DNA of 64,000 bases, taken from positions 163,654,183 through 163,718,182 of the forward strand of contig NC_135500.1 in assembly GCF_052857255.1 (NCBI RefSeq), given 5' to 3'. Made by a program: the position numbers and the translations under genes. Positions 1 to 13,445 of the stretch are shown in pieces (within the stretch, counting starts at the first letter, position 1; every line of letters starts with the position of its first letter). This stretch comes from Amblyomma americanum (lineage: Eukaryota > Arthropoda > Arachnida > Ixodida > Ixodidae). The notes below the pieces were generated by a model, which was not told the DNA's origin, did no database searches, and saw nothing but the letters and a program-made list of their open reading frames with translations.

Positions 1-2067
1 ATCATAAATCATTTTTTTTCCAAAGCTCGCAGAGTTTATATCGTATCGCATTTGTGAATGCTGTTCAGGGGCGACCGACAAGCACACTGCAAAGTGATAT
101 GTGCTTGTGAGCATGGCTGAGAGCGCTCCTCTGGCAGCCCGTTTCAGTTTACGGCGCCCACAGTGCCACTCACATATACTTAGTTAATGACAAATTAGTG
201 CAAAGTTCTAGTCATAATGCCGCGCTGGGTTTGATTGCAAGAAAATGAAGCATTAGATTTCAGTTAGCAATTAAAAGTTATAAATAACTTCCTCGCTTCT
301 TCCCTGGCTAACACTACCATGCTGCAACAGCGCAGTATTTAATCGAAAAACTATTCTTTAGGCATTGTTACAAAACCTTCTGATGAAGGACATCTCAGGT
401 CGCTCTCGTTAACACAATAGCTCTTATGCTAGACTCAAACTACATTTTTGAAGCTCTATGGAGATTCCTCTTTTTTTTTCGCATTATATTTTTGCCCACG
501 ATGTCCTTCTGTACGGACAACGGAAACGGTTCCAGCACAAAAAAAAGAGGGGCTAGTTCGTTTGAGTGACTACATTTAAACTTTATTACGCACAACTGTG
601 TTTTTCTATCTAAGCAGAGCAGTATTCTCAGGTTCCGCCTTTGACGAAAGCACACTTCAAAATTCGTTTTAGTCACTTTTTTTTCTATTTAAAGAGTGGG
701 ATCACGACACGTCAGCTTTCAGACCACTTCACATTGCTCTCTTGCGCGTGCATAAAAAAATGCACTCGCTAAAAAATGCGGAATTTCGGAAAAAAAAAAT
801 TCCCTCCGTATATTGCGTCGTAAGTTTATGATGAACTGGAAGAAACGCGGTGCGGAAATGTTAATCTCGACGGGAGCCAGGCGCACTGACGAGTGCAAAG
901 CACGCTTCTACTCTCGAAACAGAGAACGCCGCTTATTAGCGCGATGAAGGGATAGGAAAATGGAAGAGGGAGGAACAAAATAACATTCTCCCTATTGGGG
1001 AGCAATCAACGAGCACCGGAGAGTTTACGCAGAGGTTTGCGCTTCAGCTCGAGGCAGCCCCGGCTTCCACCCCTTGCGCTAAAGCAGCACCATGTGTACA
1101 CTGTGTGGTTTTTGGCGGCTTCAAAAGCGAGGCTCGTGTCATCTTCAGAACAGGAGGATAGCGGCCCGTGCCACTCCTCTTTCTTATTTTCTTACCCATG
1201 GCTGAAAGCGCTTTCTCAATCTTTCAGACGCTTTTCGCCTCTCGAGGCAGGCAAAGCAGCACAAGCAGAGGCACTCTGTGCTTCCTGGGCGGGAACCAGG
1301 TTGCTAGTGGTTCGAGAGAATACAGTTGTTGATTGAAAGGATTAGATGCCTCGGCGCCGTACGGGTAGTCACAAAAGCCTGTTGTGATGCCTTGCGTCGG
1401 CGAGTCCATCTTACGCTTTGTAAATACAGGTGAATTAAGGTCACATCACTGAAAGAGTGTTGTTTTGGGAAGCATGCATGTCTAGCTTATTATTCTATTT
1501 TGCTTGTTGTCTCCCTGCGAAGGCGCCTTTTTTTCTTCCTTGTCAGGTGAAATTCTTTCGCTTATGAGTAGACTTCTTGTTTCCCGATTCCTATCTTCTT
1601 GGACAGGAACAAATAAGATTTCAACGGTCAGAAATTATTTTGAATCCAAGAATTGTGACTATGCATAGAGACCGAGCATATAAGAATGAGGGTTCAGCTG
1701 CATATTGATCCCTGTTGCGGGTCCCTGATTTATGTGCAGATACGTGCGAAATTTAAGTGCAGTCACCGGTTGAAAACTGCCACGAAATTGAGAGGAATTG
1801 CTTTTTTACTGTCAGCAAAAACTCAAGTGACCGATTATTTAGTGTGTTAGGCCAAATGCGAAATAGGCGTGCTCCAATTTACGTTTTCACTTTAGTTTCG
1901 GCTTCGGTTCGAGGCTCGTTTGATAAGGGCGATGCTATTGTGGTGTGTTCTGTCATCAACAAGTCATTATCATCATCATGGTCATCAACGTCTGGCCAGT
2001 CCCCTCGTGGGTATGGGCCATCGCTTCAGAGGCAGCAACAAGAAGAAAAGCTAGAGACTGGCAGTTA
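1..2067. other. No gene recognised
   Basis: AT-rich with short homopolymers. The open frames here (the longest 113 codons near 1.0-1.3 kb) have no recognisable domain. Probably downstream Dscam intron or intergenic DNA. Confidence 0.6.
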
Positions 2068-2300
2068 AATACGCGGGATGTTCCGCTGTGGCGATGACGT
2101 AGTGGACGAATGCAGCGGCCAGCGAAGCTGATGTGTCCGTGCCGCCGCGAGTTCGAAACCCACCCGCGGTCATAAAGCGTTTTGCAATAGAGCGCTTCGC
2201 ATAGGTGGCCATAAAGATTTCTGGATGGTTTTCCAAAATCCGATGGGCAGGTTGCTATTTACCCAATGTGGTAGGTGGGCCACCTGCCACAGGCTTCGGG
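2068..2300 (+). mobile_element. Possible second-type tRNA-derived SINE
   Basis: A B-box-like GAGTTCGAAACCC lies at 2149-2161, preceded by GTGGCGATGACGTAGTGG. Further on, TTTTCCAAAATCCGATGGGC and GTGGTAGGTGGGCCACCTGC resemble common tick repeat tails. It shares the CAAAATYCGRTGRGCAG block with the sequence at 53.1-53.3 kb. No target duplication found. Confidence 0.5.
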
Positions 2301-5300
2301 CAGACAAACATGCACCGAATGTGAGATTGGAGGCTTTATTTTTAGCACACTAAAATGCGGCAACTTGTCAACACAAATTTTGCTCATCACTCCGCAAAGA
2401 TGAGGCTTCTTTCTTCATATTCGGACGGAAATTTCAACTACGGGGACTCCCATCTGAAGAGTTTATTTTTATTTTACCGTCTTTAGAGCACACGTTTAGC
2501 ATGAACTTAGAGGGCCAAAAAATGTAACCTTTACAAATGTCTTAAAGTTAGGTGCTGAGAGATACGCGCGACCCACCCTTGCACAAAACTTATGCGGTTA
2601 GGGGAACACAAAGTGAGACTGTTTTCATGTTTAGGAACCGAATAAACTAAAATCAGCAAATTATTTTTTACTGAGTTCTTAATTTAGTGATTAAAGATTC
2701 TTTTAGTAAGCAGGCATGTGTATATTGTATACTTAGAGGCAGTCATAATCGTACGCGATTTCATGTTGTATGGATCTCCTGGTACGCATGTGTTCTGAGA
2801 TATTCGCTCCCAACTGTTCACCACGCTGAAAAATGTTTCTTGTTTACTTTCGGGTTTCGATATAGAAGAAAGAGCAGATGAAAGGAGTACATCACACTAG
2901 GGAGGATGATTTCTGATAATTAAAAGCAATTACCAGAAATGATTACAAACTTGTGAGGAAAATACCTCGGAACAAGCGTGCTCTAGAAGAATTCTACTGA
3001 AAGGAGTAGTCTAGAAATGCGATCGCCTCAATATTTCCACTTTGATGATTCGCACTAGGTGCAGTAGCTACAAAGTTCATTAATATAATTTAGTTGATTA
3101 GGTCCGCGACGCTGACAATTTCTTCTCACGTTGTGACCACTGGCCGCATAACTATGTGCACAGATCTATGTCGCCTTGCTCCAAGCAACTAATTTTGAGA
3201 AATTTGCAAAGCCTAATTTTGATCGCCTTATTTAGCTTGATAAAGCAGCACCAATATTTCCTTCGTTAACCTTGCCATGTGCAAGGACTTCCATTACTTT
3301 TGGTTGTAACCAAAACCAGTCTCGCACAGTCACTCCTTTCGTAACAACGTGGCCTAACAAAACCAGTGCAGGGACATTGTTTTCGAATTTCACACCATTG
3401 CATGCGGAACTGTACAGCGCACACTCCACAACATTATGTGCAACGATTAAGAACTGTGAAAAAGAGAATATTAGACAGCAAAACCCGCAGCCACAAGAGC
3501 GACAAACCGACACGCGAGCATTACGGCACCCGTTCTAACTGTGACCTCTGGCAGAATATGCGGCTCACCGCCCTTTGAAGCAGACACTTTTTTGCAAACT
3601 AAATTGGCCGCATTAATGGGGTTGGACGCCGCCGGGGCGAGAACTGACTTTCGCCTTCGCCACAAAGGGGGGTTGCGACCGGGGCCAGTAATTACGGCTT
3701 GCGAAATTAAACCGCCGCTGCACTCCTCCTCTCCCCCCTTTCTCTATCTATCCTCGCTAGCTTCTTTGCCCCCCTCCCCTGAGATCTCTTCTGTGTACTT
3801 GCGTGCCTGCGTGTGTCCCAAGCACCCGTGTGCTTGGCATCGCCTTTTTCACAGCTGCAGTGAATAAAATACCTTTAAGTGGAGAAGAACTTGCGAAGTT
3901 CTCACCGAACACACAGCACCGCTGCCCTTCGTAGCTTCTCTTAACTTCTAACCTCCCCTATCTTATATCACACCTTCGTTTTGCGCTTGGAGCCCATTTT
4001 GTAATATTTATTTATTCACTTCATTTGCACGTAACGCTACACAATTCGCACTTTGATGTTTTGCTGCCTGTTTCGCTCTGAACTCAGCTGGACCACTGGC
4101 CCCCATTTGTTCATCTTTTATTTTTGACGCAAAAACTTCGTCTAAACCTTGTTGGGGCTGCATGCGGTAGCGGTATTAAGAGACAGAGGGCGAGAAAGTA
4201 AGAGAGGACGGGACCGGTGCTCGACGGCAGAGGCCTTGAATCTTTCATCGTCCCGGTACTTTCATTTCGGAAAGCGCGTGCTCTCCTAAGCAGCACCTCG
4301 TGCGGCGCTGCCGTGTGCTCGCGAAAGCAGAGTGTTTTATTTTTCTTTTTATGGCGAACGGAGCCTTCCAGTTCACTGCGTCTCGCATCGAAAGCCGCGA
4401 GTCTAAGCAGCGCACGCTCCGAGCCCTCGCTCACCTCGACTTCCAGCTCGTTCCACTCCGCCCTCAGCTTTCGCCGTTGACTCTGAACGCGTGCGCGCGT
4501 TCAGCCGCTCTGCATGGCGAAAGGCGAGCTTGGGATGCGGGCGATGAAAAGCTGCGCTCCCGCGGCACAAATTAAGCGTGCTGGAAATGCGGGTAAAGTT
4601 GCTGCTCCAGCCTGAGTGGGAGAGAACGACGTGTAAGGTCACAGAGAGACAGAAGGGGGGCGGGGGGAGGTCATGTGCGGCTAAAGTTCCGGTTTTAATT
4701 AGCACCGCGAGGATCTTTTGGATCCAGCGAACGCGGGTTTGGGTTTCTCGCCCAGCAAAGCAAGCGTGCACCGCGTTCCCACAATTACTCATCGCTGCAT
4801 AAAACGAGTAGCTCGCGCTGAAAGACGGGAGGCCCTTGCGGAAAGCTAGGGCGGTGCTGCTTGCAGCGCCTTGCCGCGGCCCTTGAGGCATTCCCTGTGT
4901 TTAGTTAATGGTGGCTTTAAGAACATAAAACTTGGAAAGGAAACCTTTCAGAGCATCTTGAACAGCACGCCGCTCCCACCATTCATCATGTCTTCGAGAG
5001 AAAACTAGCCCGGGATTCTCAATTTGTTCTCGCATGAAGGTTGTTTAATGAGGCTTTTAATAGTCTGCATGCAACCTCGGGATCTGCTTTAGGAGGCCTT
5101 ATGTGAGTTGACCGCGGAGTTTCGAGGATGAGAAACCAAACGGAGAAAATAGCCGGCCTCCAACGATTTCTTCTTAGGAGAGCATTCGGCTGACTTCGAT
5201 TAATTTCTTATGAGTGCCGTTTAATTCCTTCATGACTGAGCTACCAATAAAAATGCTAACTTTCGTTTGGGCAAGCCGAGCGTACAAGCACTTCAATGAC

Positions 5301-8300
5301 CGGTAATAAAGCGCCGAAGATCATCAAGTGCCAATGCTTTTACAGTTTTCACTGATCAGCTACCTTCGAATCAACGAGGTACCCCGTAACGTAGACCACT
5401 AAATAAATTTTGTTGTAGGTCACACCGAACAGATCTGGTTCCTTGCCGCTTTTTCTAGCTGAAAATAGTGCGGCAACAACGTATGCGGTAGAACGTGCGG
5501 TACAACGTGCAACGTACAATAGTGCGGTACAACGTAAGCAGCTTGTTCGGTCGAAAAGCCGGCGGCGTCGGCACCGCTTGTCGGAAATAATCAGGGGCCG
5601 CATAAAAAAATCGTATCATAGTAATTTGTGGCTCTAGTGACTGATGATTGATTGGCGCGTGATAGGCCGTGGCGAGTTAATGAAATAATTGTAATAAATT
5701 GATTGATTAATGAAATGCACAGATGAAAAAAAATTGCAAAAAAGGTGGTTCAAGGGTGTCAAAATGCTCAGAATGAAATCGAACACTTTATTATGGTAAT
5801 TTAAAAAAATTTATAGTGTTTAATTTGCCAAATAAATATTTTAAACAATTAAAAATTTAAAAATGCGTTGAAAAGTGTTTCCAACGGGTAAGGTGTCGCG
5901 CCGAAAGGTCGATGGCGTTCCGCGGCAGCGCTGCAACACGCTCTCGCGTTCTACCCTTAATTTAGAGGAGAACGTGAAGCGTCCACCAGTTTTTTACAGT
6001 TTTTTATTTGCATATACTTAAATCCCTGCTTGAGATTTTAGCAGGCCAGGATACGCATAAGTAAGCGCAATGTAATAACAGGGGCAATGAACGCAAGAAC
6101 AAATTGGACTAACGCAGCTTGAACATTTTGGAAAATAAGTATATACAATGCATTCTTAAGCAATACTGGAAGCAAATGTCGACACAGATGATTTTGAAAC
6201 GTGGTCAGTGGTTAGGACATTTCACTTCTGAAGAACTTCGGGAAATTTCTGCCCTTGGCATTTAATTTCTTTCTTTATTCTTCGGAGGGCGATTTATGGG
6301 TTCGAAAGCGTTTGGCGACACCGACGCTGCTTTATGCACTCCAGTTTCTTCATGTTTTCTTTGCCCCTATTTTTAATCACTTATGTTCTGTCGTACATTA
6401 ATAACATCGAAGTAAGCGTGAAAACTAATTCAAAGCTTCCGAGCAAAGCATAAAGTGGTTATCGTGAATCTAAGCCCTTCATAACGCCACCATGCCGTGC
6501 TGGGTCCCACAAGTACCTTACTGTCAAAAACTTTTCTCGTACAAACGGGTAGGCTAAGCCCTCCTAGAATTTTCTTAGCGGAAGAAGGATAGGAAATTCT
6601 AATTTAGGAGGGTGTTTCAATACTGCAGCACTGCACCGATAGAAGCCCACCGCAGAAATTCTCTCTTTGATGACTACTTCCTCGTTCAGTAAGATGAACT
6701 TCATAATTTTGCTTTTCCACTCGAGTGACAACCAAACTTGCCAGCGTTAGGTTTACGGCTTAAACGTGGCAGGTGTTTTCAGCTAAATATCAAACTAAAC
6801 AGGTTCCATGCTTAAAACCTATGTGGCGCGAAGTAACAAAATATCACATTTTGCCCTATGTCGAAGTTTTCCCGATTATTTCCAACGCCCGGCTCAGCGC
6901 TCTTGAAATCAGCTGGCATACCGCGAGAAGTCCATGGTAGATAACTGCAGAGGCCCGCAGTGACACGTTAATGAGAACCGAATGTGGCTGAGCTGCGAAT
7001 ATTGAGGACATGTTGCTGAGGATTTTGAGGATATATTTTTAAAATCGACACAATTTGAAACGTGTTTAAAAAATCGGTATTATCAGAGCGAAAAATGTAA
7101 TAGATGAAGTGCTATTTGCTTCATTTGATGAACAAGTGAGTAATCTACGTCGCTACCTTTCTGAGTTGTATGTAATAAAAAAACTCAGAATATTTACGTG
7201 AAGATTGAGACAAATACGTTCTTGTCCTGATTATGCGGTGAACAATAAATAACCCCGGTGATTGAGATGAATAGTATCATCCTGTCGCGGCATACCTTAT
7301 AGTCTGGGGGAACACAAATACGTCAGACGGGCTCAGAACTCCCGCTCAAGACATGAGTAAGTAGTCTCGCGCTCAAAGTGAGCTGCAACGCGGGCAATAG
7401 TGAGAACAGAGTGTTCGAAGCAGCAGGTGCAGACGCAGCTGATGCAGTAAGCTGTCGATGCAGAGAACTAAGTACACTGCATTTTTGTTAAAATTGGGTG
7501 CTTTGAAGGCGCAGTCCGTCGAGCGGCGAGGCAATTTTTCGCTGTGTTCAGAAGGACTTTAGGGGAACTAGTTTCGTCCTTTAGCGAAGGGAATTTTGGA
7601 GGCTTGGCCTCAGCACCAAGTCTTATTTATTTGATGCAATGTAAAATAGCAAAAAATAATAATAAATCAGGGAATGTCCTCAGAAGTTGCTGAAAGGTCG
7701 GTAACGCGACATTGTTGTAACAGAAGCAATGAATTTTTGCTTGAAATAATTGGCCTCGCCATTGCCAACGTTAGGAAAGTTTGTCCTCTGTTGTGTATCT
7801 TTCACTTTCGCCCAGGTGCCAGACCGTAAATGGTGACCTCTACAGTGACAGGCCTTCGCAGCGGAGTGAACAAACCTTGTAATTTATTACAAAGAAACGT
7901 CGACTTTTACACAGGTTCCAACACATGCCGCAGACATCTGAATAGACTGAAAGGTGACACTACATGTCCAAAAGCGCAGCGCTCACAACGTCACTGGGCT
8001 CTTATGACGAAAAGGTACGTCATCACCATTTTGAACGTCGGTTTCTAGAAGTACATCTTTTGACTCTTGGGTTATGGTACTGCAGTTGTTCTCCGCAAAT
8101 TGTGCCAAACCAGCGTGCCTTATCTGCACTCCTGGTCGACGATGTGTTCGCTTGCTTTGGGCCCTAGACGTGGAATGCGTTGCACACCCCAAGAAATGAT
8201 TGTTTTCCTGTTTCAGCTCTCAACCTCTTTATGTATAATACGTACAACGAAGTTGATGCTAGAGGCTATGAAATCAATTGCTTAAATAACATTAATATAC

Positions 8301-9277
8301 CTTGAGCTTGGTCAATTGTTTGAAAAATCACCCAAAGTGGAGTAGATTTGTAATAAGAAAAAATTAAATGGACCATCGTTATATGCCTTTTTAGAACACG
8401 TGAATTTACAGTTTAAAACAGCTAATGCAAAGACAAAATAGTTGCAGCTTCTTTGTACCGTTTCTTTGCAATACAGAGCTCAAGTACTCACACAGAAATC
8501 GACTTCTTTCCTGAAAACAGCACGCGAAGCGCCTATAAATCGGCTATCAAATGCGAGAATGCTCCTCATCACGTATTCACCAATTGCAGCCTGTGCTGCA
8601 ACATTTCTTGGAAGCCTATAATTGACCACGGCAAAAGAACGTCACAGAGATTTTCCTAAAACTGATACAAAACCCCTCAGATTGTGTATATTGTATACCA
8701 AGCCGTTCATTTTCATCTTCAGCTCGAAAATGATTCGCCAAGCATGTAACGAAATCGTGAGAAAAGACGGGAGAAAAGTCTATTTTAGAGCGTCCGAGAC
8801 AATGTTATACGCACTAAGCATTCTGATATGAGACTTAAAAGGTTGTACATACCTAGGGATAGTTATGGGTTATAGTGAAAATGAACATTTTATCCTAAGA
8901 ATGCGCCCTCAAACTGTCTTCCCCCACACCCAAAACGCAGCTCTAATCAACTACTCCACAGCGCCGATGTCAAGAAGTCGCTTTAAATGTATTACTATGG
9001 CCGCAGCCTTCATGCGACCATAATATCGCTGGCTGTACCGGCTGCATTTGGCAAATGGGCCGCCTGGTAAGTGCCGCTCCGCTGGTTATGAATTCGCATC
9101 CACTGCAACAACTTAAGCACTTAGGAAGTGTACGTGGCCGAAACGCGACTCATTCTAGGAATGAGATGAGCGTGAAAATAGAATGAGCCACATCGTGGCG
9201 TCTGCGCGGTAGTCACCATTCCTTACTTAACTGCCATGACAATGGATTCCGCTTTACACTTTTTGATTGTCGGGGAC

Positions 9278-9292
9278 GGGGGGGGGGGGGGG
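9278..9292. repeat. Poly-G run (15)
   Basis: Fifteen consecutive G in otherwise unremarkable sequence. Confidence 0.95.
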
Positions 9293-9786
9293 AACAATCA
9301 GACATTTAAACAAACTTGTTCCGAGATATTTGATTTAGATTGGCAGTGCTTCATATCCAGTGTGAAGGTTGAAAAAGCTCCAGTACCTGGCAATTCTCAG
9401 GTTTTAGTGTTCAATCACACGGGTAACTAATAAACAAAACGCTTAGGAGTGATAGGCGCATTAAATACTGCAAAAACAGCGCAGGAAACATGTCTTAAAA
9501 GATTTAAAAGTAAGTGTGGCTTCTGGATCTGACACATTCTTTCTACGAATGCCTTACAGGCGCTCATTGTTTTTCGCGCTGTGCTTTTTAGTCTTGTAAA
9601 CATGTATCTGAACTCGGTGACTGAAGTTTCAATTGTTCTGAATTGTAAGTTTTGTCTTTGCTTCCCACAATACTTTGAAGACGCGTTTCTCAACGTGGTC
9701 TTGTGTGTTGCACTTAAATTTGGAAACCTTGGGGATAGCCCCCAAGTTTTGTTGACCCACTTAGCGTCGGAAGTTCACCCACTCAC

Positions 9787-9832
9787 GGACGCACGCACGC
9801 ACGTAAGTACAAACAAAGGCACGCACGCACGC
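9787..9832. repeat. (ACGC)n short repeat
   Basis: Two blocks of ACGC units separated by GTAAGTACAAACAAAGGC. Confidence 0.85.
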
Positions 9833-10023
9833 GTACCCATACGCCTCGAAATATAAAAAGCAACAATACCTGCTCATTGTTTTGTGAGAGTTAAGCATTG
9901 AACAGACGTCGTTCTTTTAACAGACAAGATTATTTCTTTGTCTTTCATGGACGAAGTTTGCAAGTTTTATGTTCTGTTTTTCTTTGCCCGGCTGTACGTA
10001 CTGTTGCTTGTCGTAGAATACAA

Positions 10024-10040
10024 CCCCCCCCCCCCCCCCC
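10024..10040. repeat. Poly-C run (17)
   Basis: Seventeen consecutive C. Confidence 0.95.
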
Positions 10041-12805
10041 TCCTTGATACTTCCTCTCTGCTCCGAGCCTATTCCTGCTTGAGCAATCGCAATAACTTAC
10101 TCCCTGCGACACATCTCAGCTGCACAAAAGAAGCCGGACGAAAACAAACAAAAGATAAAAAGAAGGGAAAGTATCGCGCCAATCCTTGCAAGGAAACAGC
10201 TTGGCAATGCGGAACTGTCGATTGGAATGGCTATCGGAGCGCAACGAATGGCCTCCGTTATAAACGATCCGCGCTGTGGTGACATTTCCGCGAGTGGGTG
10301 TGCAACGCGCAGTTTAAAGCCCCGCTTCTGCCGGGCCGGCCGCTCTCTCTCTCTCTCTTTCTCAAATTAATGGTTCCCGCGAGAATAATTAGAAAGTGCG
10401 GCCGAGAGATAAACGAGCCAAGCGGGCGGAGCCCTCTTACTCGTTAGTAAGTTACGTATCTCGCTCCACCAAAAAGCGCTGGAATCTGCGTTTTCTTCGC
10501 AATGAAAGGGCAGCGAGAAAGAAAGGTGAAATACAGCAAGCAGTTTGTGTTCAGCTTCGCAGAAGTGATTTCTTTCCGCATGTAGATCCAACTTATACAG
10601 TATCGGCGCCTCATTTCCGCCCTTGTTGCACAACGCCTTATCCCAGGGCAATATTGTTGTCCTTTTGAATTAACGTCTGCTAATGGTTGCTCGACGCTTT
10701 TGATCAAACTTCTCCCTTTGTGTTTATGTTGCGGAATGAAAGTTGTCTGAGGGCATATTTTTTTTATTATTTTCAAGCTTCCTTGTTATGGAGTATCGCG
10801 TTTTATGGTAACTTTGAGTCGCGGCGCGTAATAAAGTCTGCAAAATTTTTACGTTTCATGGTTTTTTTGAAGGAGAGGTTTCCTGGAACTTTTTTTTTAC
10901 CTCGCACTCACAGGTTTGCGTTCTTAGGTGTTTATGCTCGTTTAGGCGTCACGGCGGCAAAGGGTCTGTGTAAAATTTTATCCTCATTCATGTTCAGTAC
11001 GTTGGAACAAAAGCGAAGTCAGGACTGTCATTAAGGGAGAGCCGTAGCCAATATTGCAAGCACTGCGCTGTCAAAACACATAATAGTACCCGGCAGGCCT
11101 TCACATCTGACGATCATTACGGCTACCGTCCAAGAATCTTTTATGCTTCGTCAGTGGACAAGTACAGAGACGTTCTTGAGCACAGCACAGCGCTTCTCTG
11201 TTGGCGCTAAATGCATTACGAGCCCAAAGTGTGTGTTCTACGCAAAGATGTGCTGTCAGCCGTGCCGATGAGAAAAGTTTATGTACTTATGAACTCAACA
11301 CTACATTTTTTACCTCAGCTTATTTTTCATGTTCCCTTTTATCTCTGTCCTTTTTCTCTGAATGCAAGGTACTACACCGGCAACGGGTCATCGTTGGTTT
11401 GAATACGTAATATCGTAACACACACCTGCGAAGAATATTCCAGCAAATACTGTAATCTAGGATAACGGTGGACTATACGTTTTTAATATAAACATGCAAG
11501 CTAACTGTATTTATTAAGGCGTGTAATAATTGTGTTTGGTTAATTAGTGACTGAAGGCCAGAATTTCATCCTTTAATCTGTGCTTTTTCGTATAAGCTAC
11601 GTGAAAGCTTTCGTATAAGCTATGTGTTTGGTGGAGTGCATATTGGTTCGGCATAAAAAATTCTGAAAGCCTAATTTTTAACAGCGAGCATTTACATATG
11701 AATTTAAAAATTAAAAATTGGAATATGGGTACATATGGAATCATACATGTCACCACCGACATTGCAATGGCTGAGCTTGCCGTTCTAATATATCGCTTGC
11801 TAGGGGTAATTAATTCGCCGTATTTCCATATGCTGGCCTCTTGACTTTCCAATCTTATTGAAGACACGCGGGACGGCATCATTCGACAACACCGAGAAAA
11901 CTCTTTGTGTGTGGCGCAAAGCTGCATACTCTAGCCGGGTTACAATAGGAACAATGCTCTCCGTATATGGTGCCCTTCATGTATCCTTGGAATCCATCTC
12001 TGGACTCCACTCAGGAAGGTAACGAATAGGCTTAATTGAGGGCAGTCTGCAGCAACTGCCTAGATATAAACGCATCACTCTACTGGACCTTATATGTCCA
12101 TTTTATATTTGCCGACCCATTTGCCGCCACCTTTAGCACTACTTTGCGAATGTTTTTTTTTTCTTCTACCTCCACAGCTACTTAACTTTATCTTTGCGAT
12201 ACACTGCAGCTATCAGGGCAAGTACTGAACGCAAAGATTAGGATCGGGAATACAATTACTTGAAGTAATATTCACCATCCCTAGAAGTCGAACGTGTTTC
12301 TTTTGATTTGCAAAGTTGTCGGCTCTGGGCAAATGGTTAAAAATAGAATCAGTATCAGTCAGGGATTCTGGGATCAAGTAACCTTACGCGGATGCCCCTT
12401 GAGTTACGCTTGGAGAAAAAATCCTTAGAGTACTGTCAATAGGCAATAGCTTGTTAACTATTGGAAGTCATCCAGGGGTACAGAGTGAATGGGACGCAAA
12501 AAAAAATATTATTTTCGCATTTATTAGCAGGCCAAATTCTTGAAGCAATAACATAAAAAACAGCATAATAAAGTACTATGGCATTTTCGAGAACTCTATG
12601 CGCAGCAGTGTTAACTAGCAACAAGAGAAATTAACTTCTAACCCAAAGCCAAGAATAAAGAAAATGGTGACGACACCATGCATTTCAACAATCTTGGAAT
12701 TAACGAACGCCGCATATCAGCCTGTTTTTAGGGTTTGCATCCTGGCTGCTGTTGGCTATACGTTTCTTTTAAGTAAATATATTTTTTTAATACAAGCCTC
12801 AACAG

Positions 12806-12978
12806 CGCAATTGTGGGACTAGCGAGACAGACGCCGGACAAGAACAAGGATGCACACACACAACACCGCTGGCGTTGTGTGTTATGTGTGTGTGTCTCCT
12901 TGTTCTTGTGCTGCGTCTGTTTCGCTGGTTCCACCATTGCGCATTATGAACCAACTATCCCAGCAATTTACTCTATTG
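12806..12978. mobile_element. Snapback (foldback) element with 12-bp target duplication
   Basis: Two arms of about 60 bp (from about 12806, and ending at 12942) are near-perfect inverted repeats around a short centre near 12870-12880. They share GCGCAAT, a CAGACGC motif and ACAAGAACAAGG. A 12-bp direct repeat, AAGCCTCAACAG, occurs at 12794-12805 and 12979-12990, enclosing the palindrome plus a 36-bp right-hand tail. This is good evidence of a transposed unit of 173 bp. The CA/GT-rich centre gives spurious open frames on both strands. Confidence 0.8.
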
Positions 12979-13154
12979 AAGCCTCAACAGAATCGTGTTG
13001 ATTTACTTTCTAACTTTGGGAGCATGCAGTTGCTTTCTGAGGTCGAAGGCATAATTACTTTATCCTTTTATTGATAAGATACCTGAGCCTTTATACAAAA
13101 TGTATATCAGCACAGACAGCCGAAGAACACCGCCAGTGCAGCGGACAGACTTAC

Positions 13155-13445
13155 GCCTGACGAGCAGCTCTGTGTCGGTGCGGTCCTCGCCGACGCTGTT
13201 GTTAGCGAGGCAGGTGTAGCGGCCCTGGTCGGACTCCCTGACCGCGCGCAGCAGCAGGGCTCCCGGCAGGTGCAGCGAGCCCGACCGCACGGGGCTCAGA
13301 GTGCCCCGCGGCGAGCGCCGGAACCAGCGGGTGCTGGGCGCCGGGTGACCGCGGGCCAGGCACGGCATTTCAGCGTCTTCACCCAGCGCAGCCTCCACCG
13401 ACGCCTGACCCTTCAGGATCCGAGGTGCTAGCTTGCCGTTGGGCT
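13155..13445 (-). CDS. Dscam: Dscam-like exon, complete Ig domain 3
   Basis: This 291-nt exon encodes one whole Ig domain. It starts EPNGKLAPRILKGQ, has the first cysteine in EMPCLARGHPAPSTRWF, the core tryptophan in the same stretch, and ends with DQGRYTCLANNSVGEDR then TELLVR. The order GHP-x-P-x-x-RW and D-x-G-x-Y-x-C-x-x-NNS-x-G matches Dscam Ig3; NNS is an N-glycosylation sequon. The acceptor is TTCGCAG (AG at 13447-13446) and the donor is GTAAGT (GT at 13154-13153). It is phase 1-1, in frame with the Ig2 exons. In Drosophila this domain is split between variable exon 6 and constant exon 7; here it is one exon. GC content is far above the flanking intron, as expected for tick coding sequence. 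The next exon (Ig4) is not visible in the 13 kb downstream. Confidence 0.88.

Larger units (their letters stand above)
2301..12793. other. Unassigned non-coding stretch
   Basis: No exon, RNA gene or well-bounded transposon was recognised apart from the homopolymers and short repeats listed. 4160-4890 is clearly GC-richer, with a 162-codon minus-strand frame (4403-4891) of no known family. 5470-5540 has a small irregular repeat of GTGCGGTACAACGT. 5650-5870 and 7000-7250 are very AT-rich. Confidence 0.55.

Noticed and set aside
4403..4891. 162-codon minus-strand frame
   Set aside because: Explained well enough by GC-rich composition; no motif and no start or splice context.
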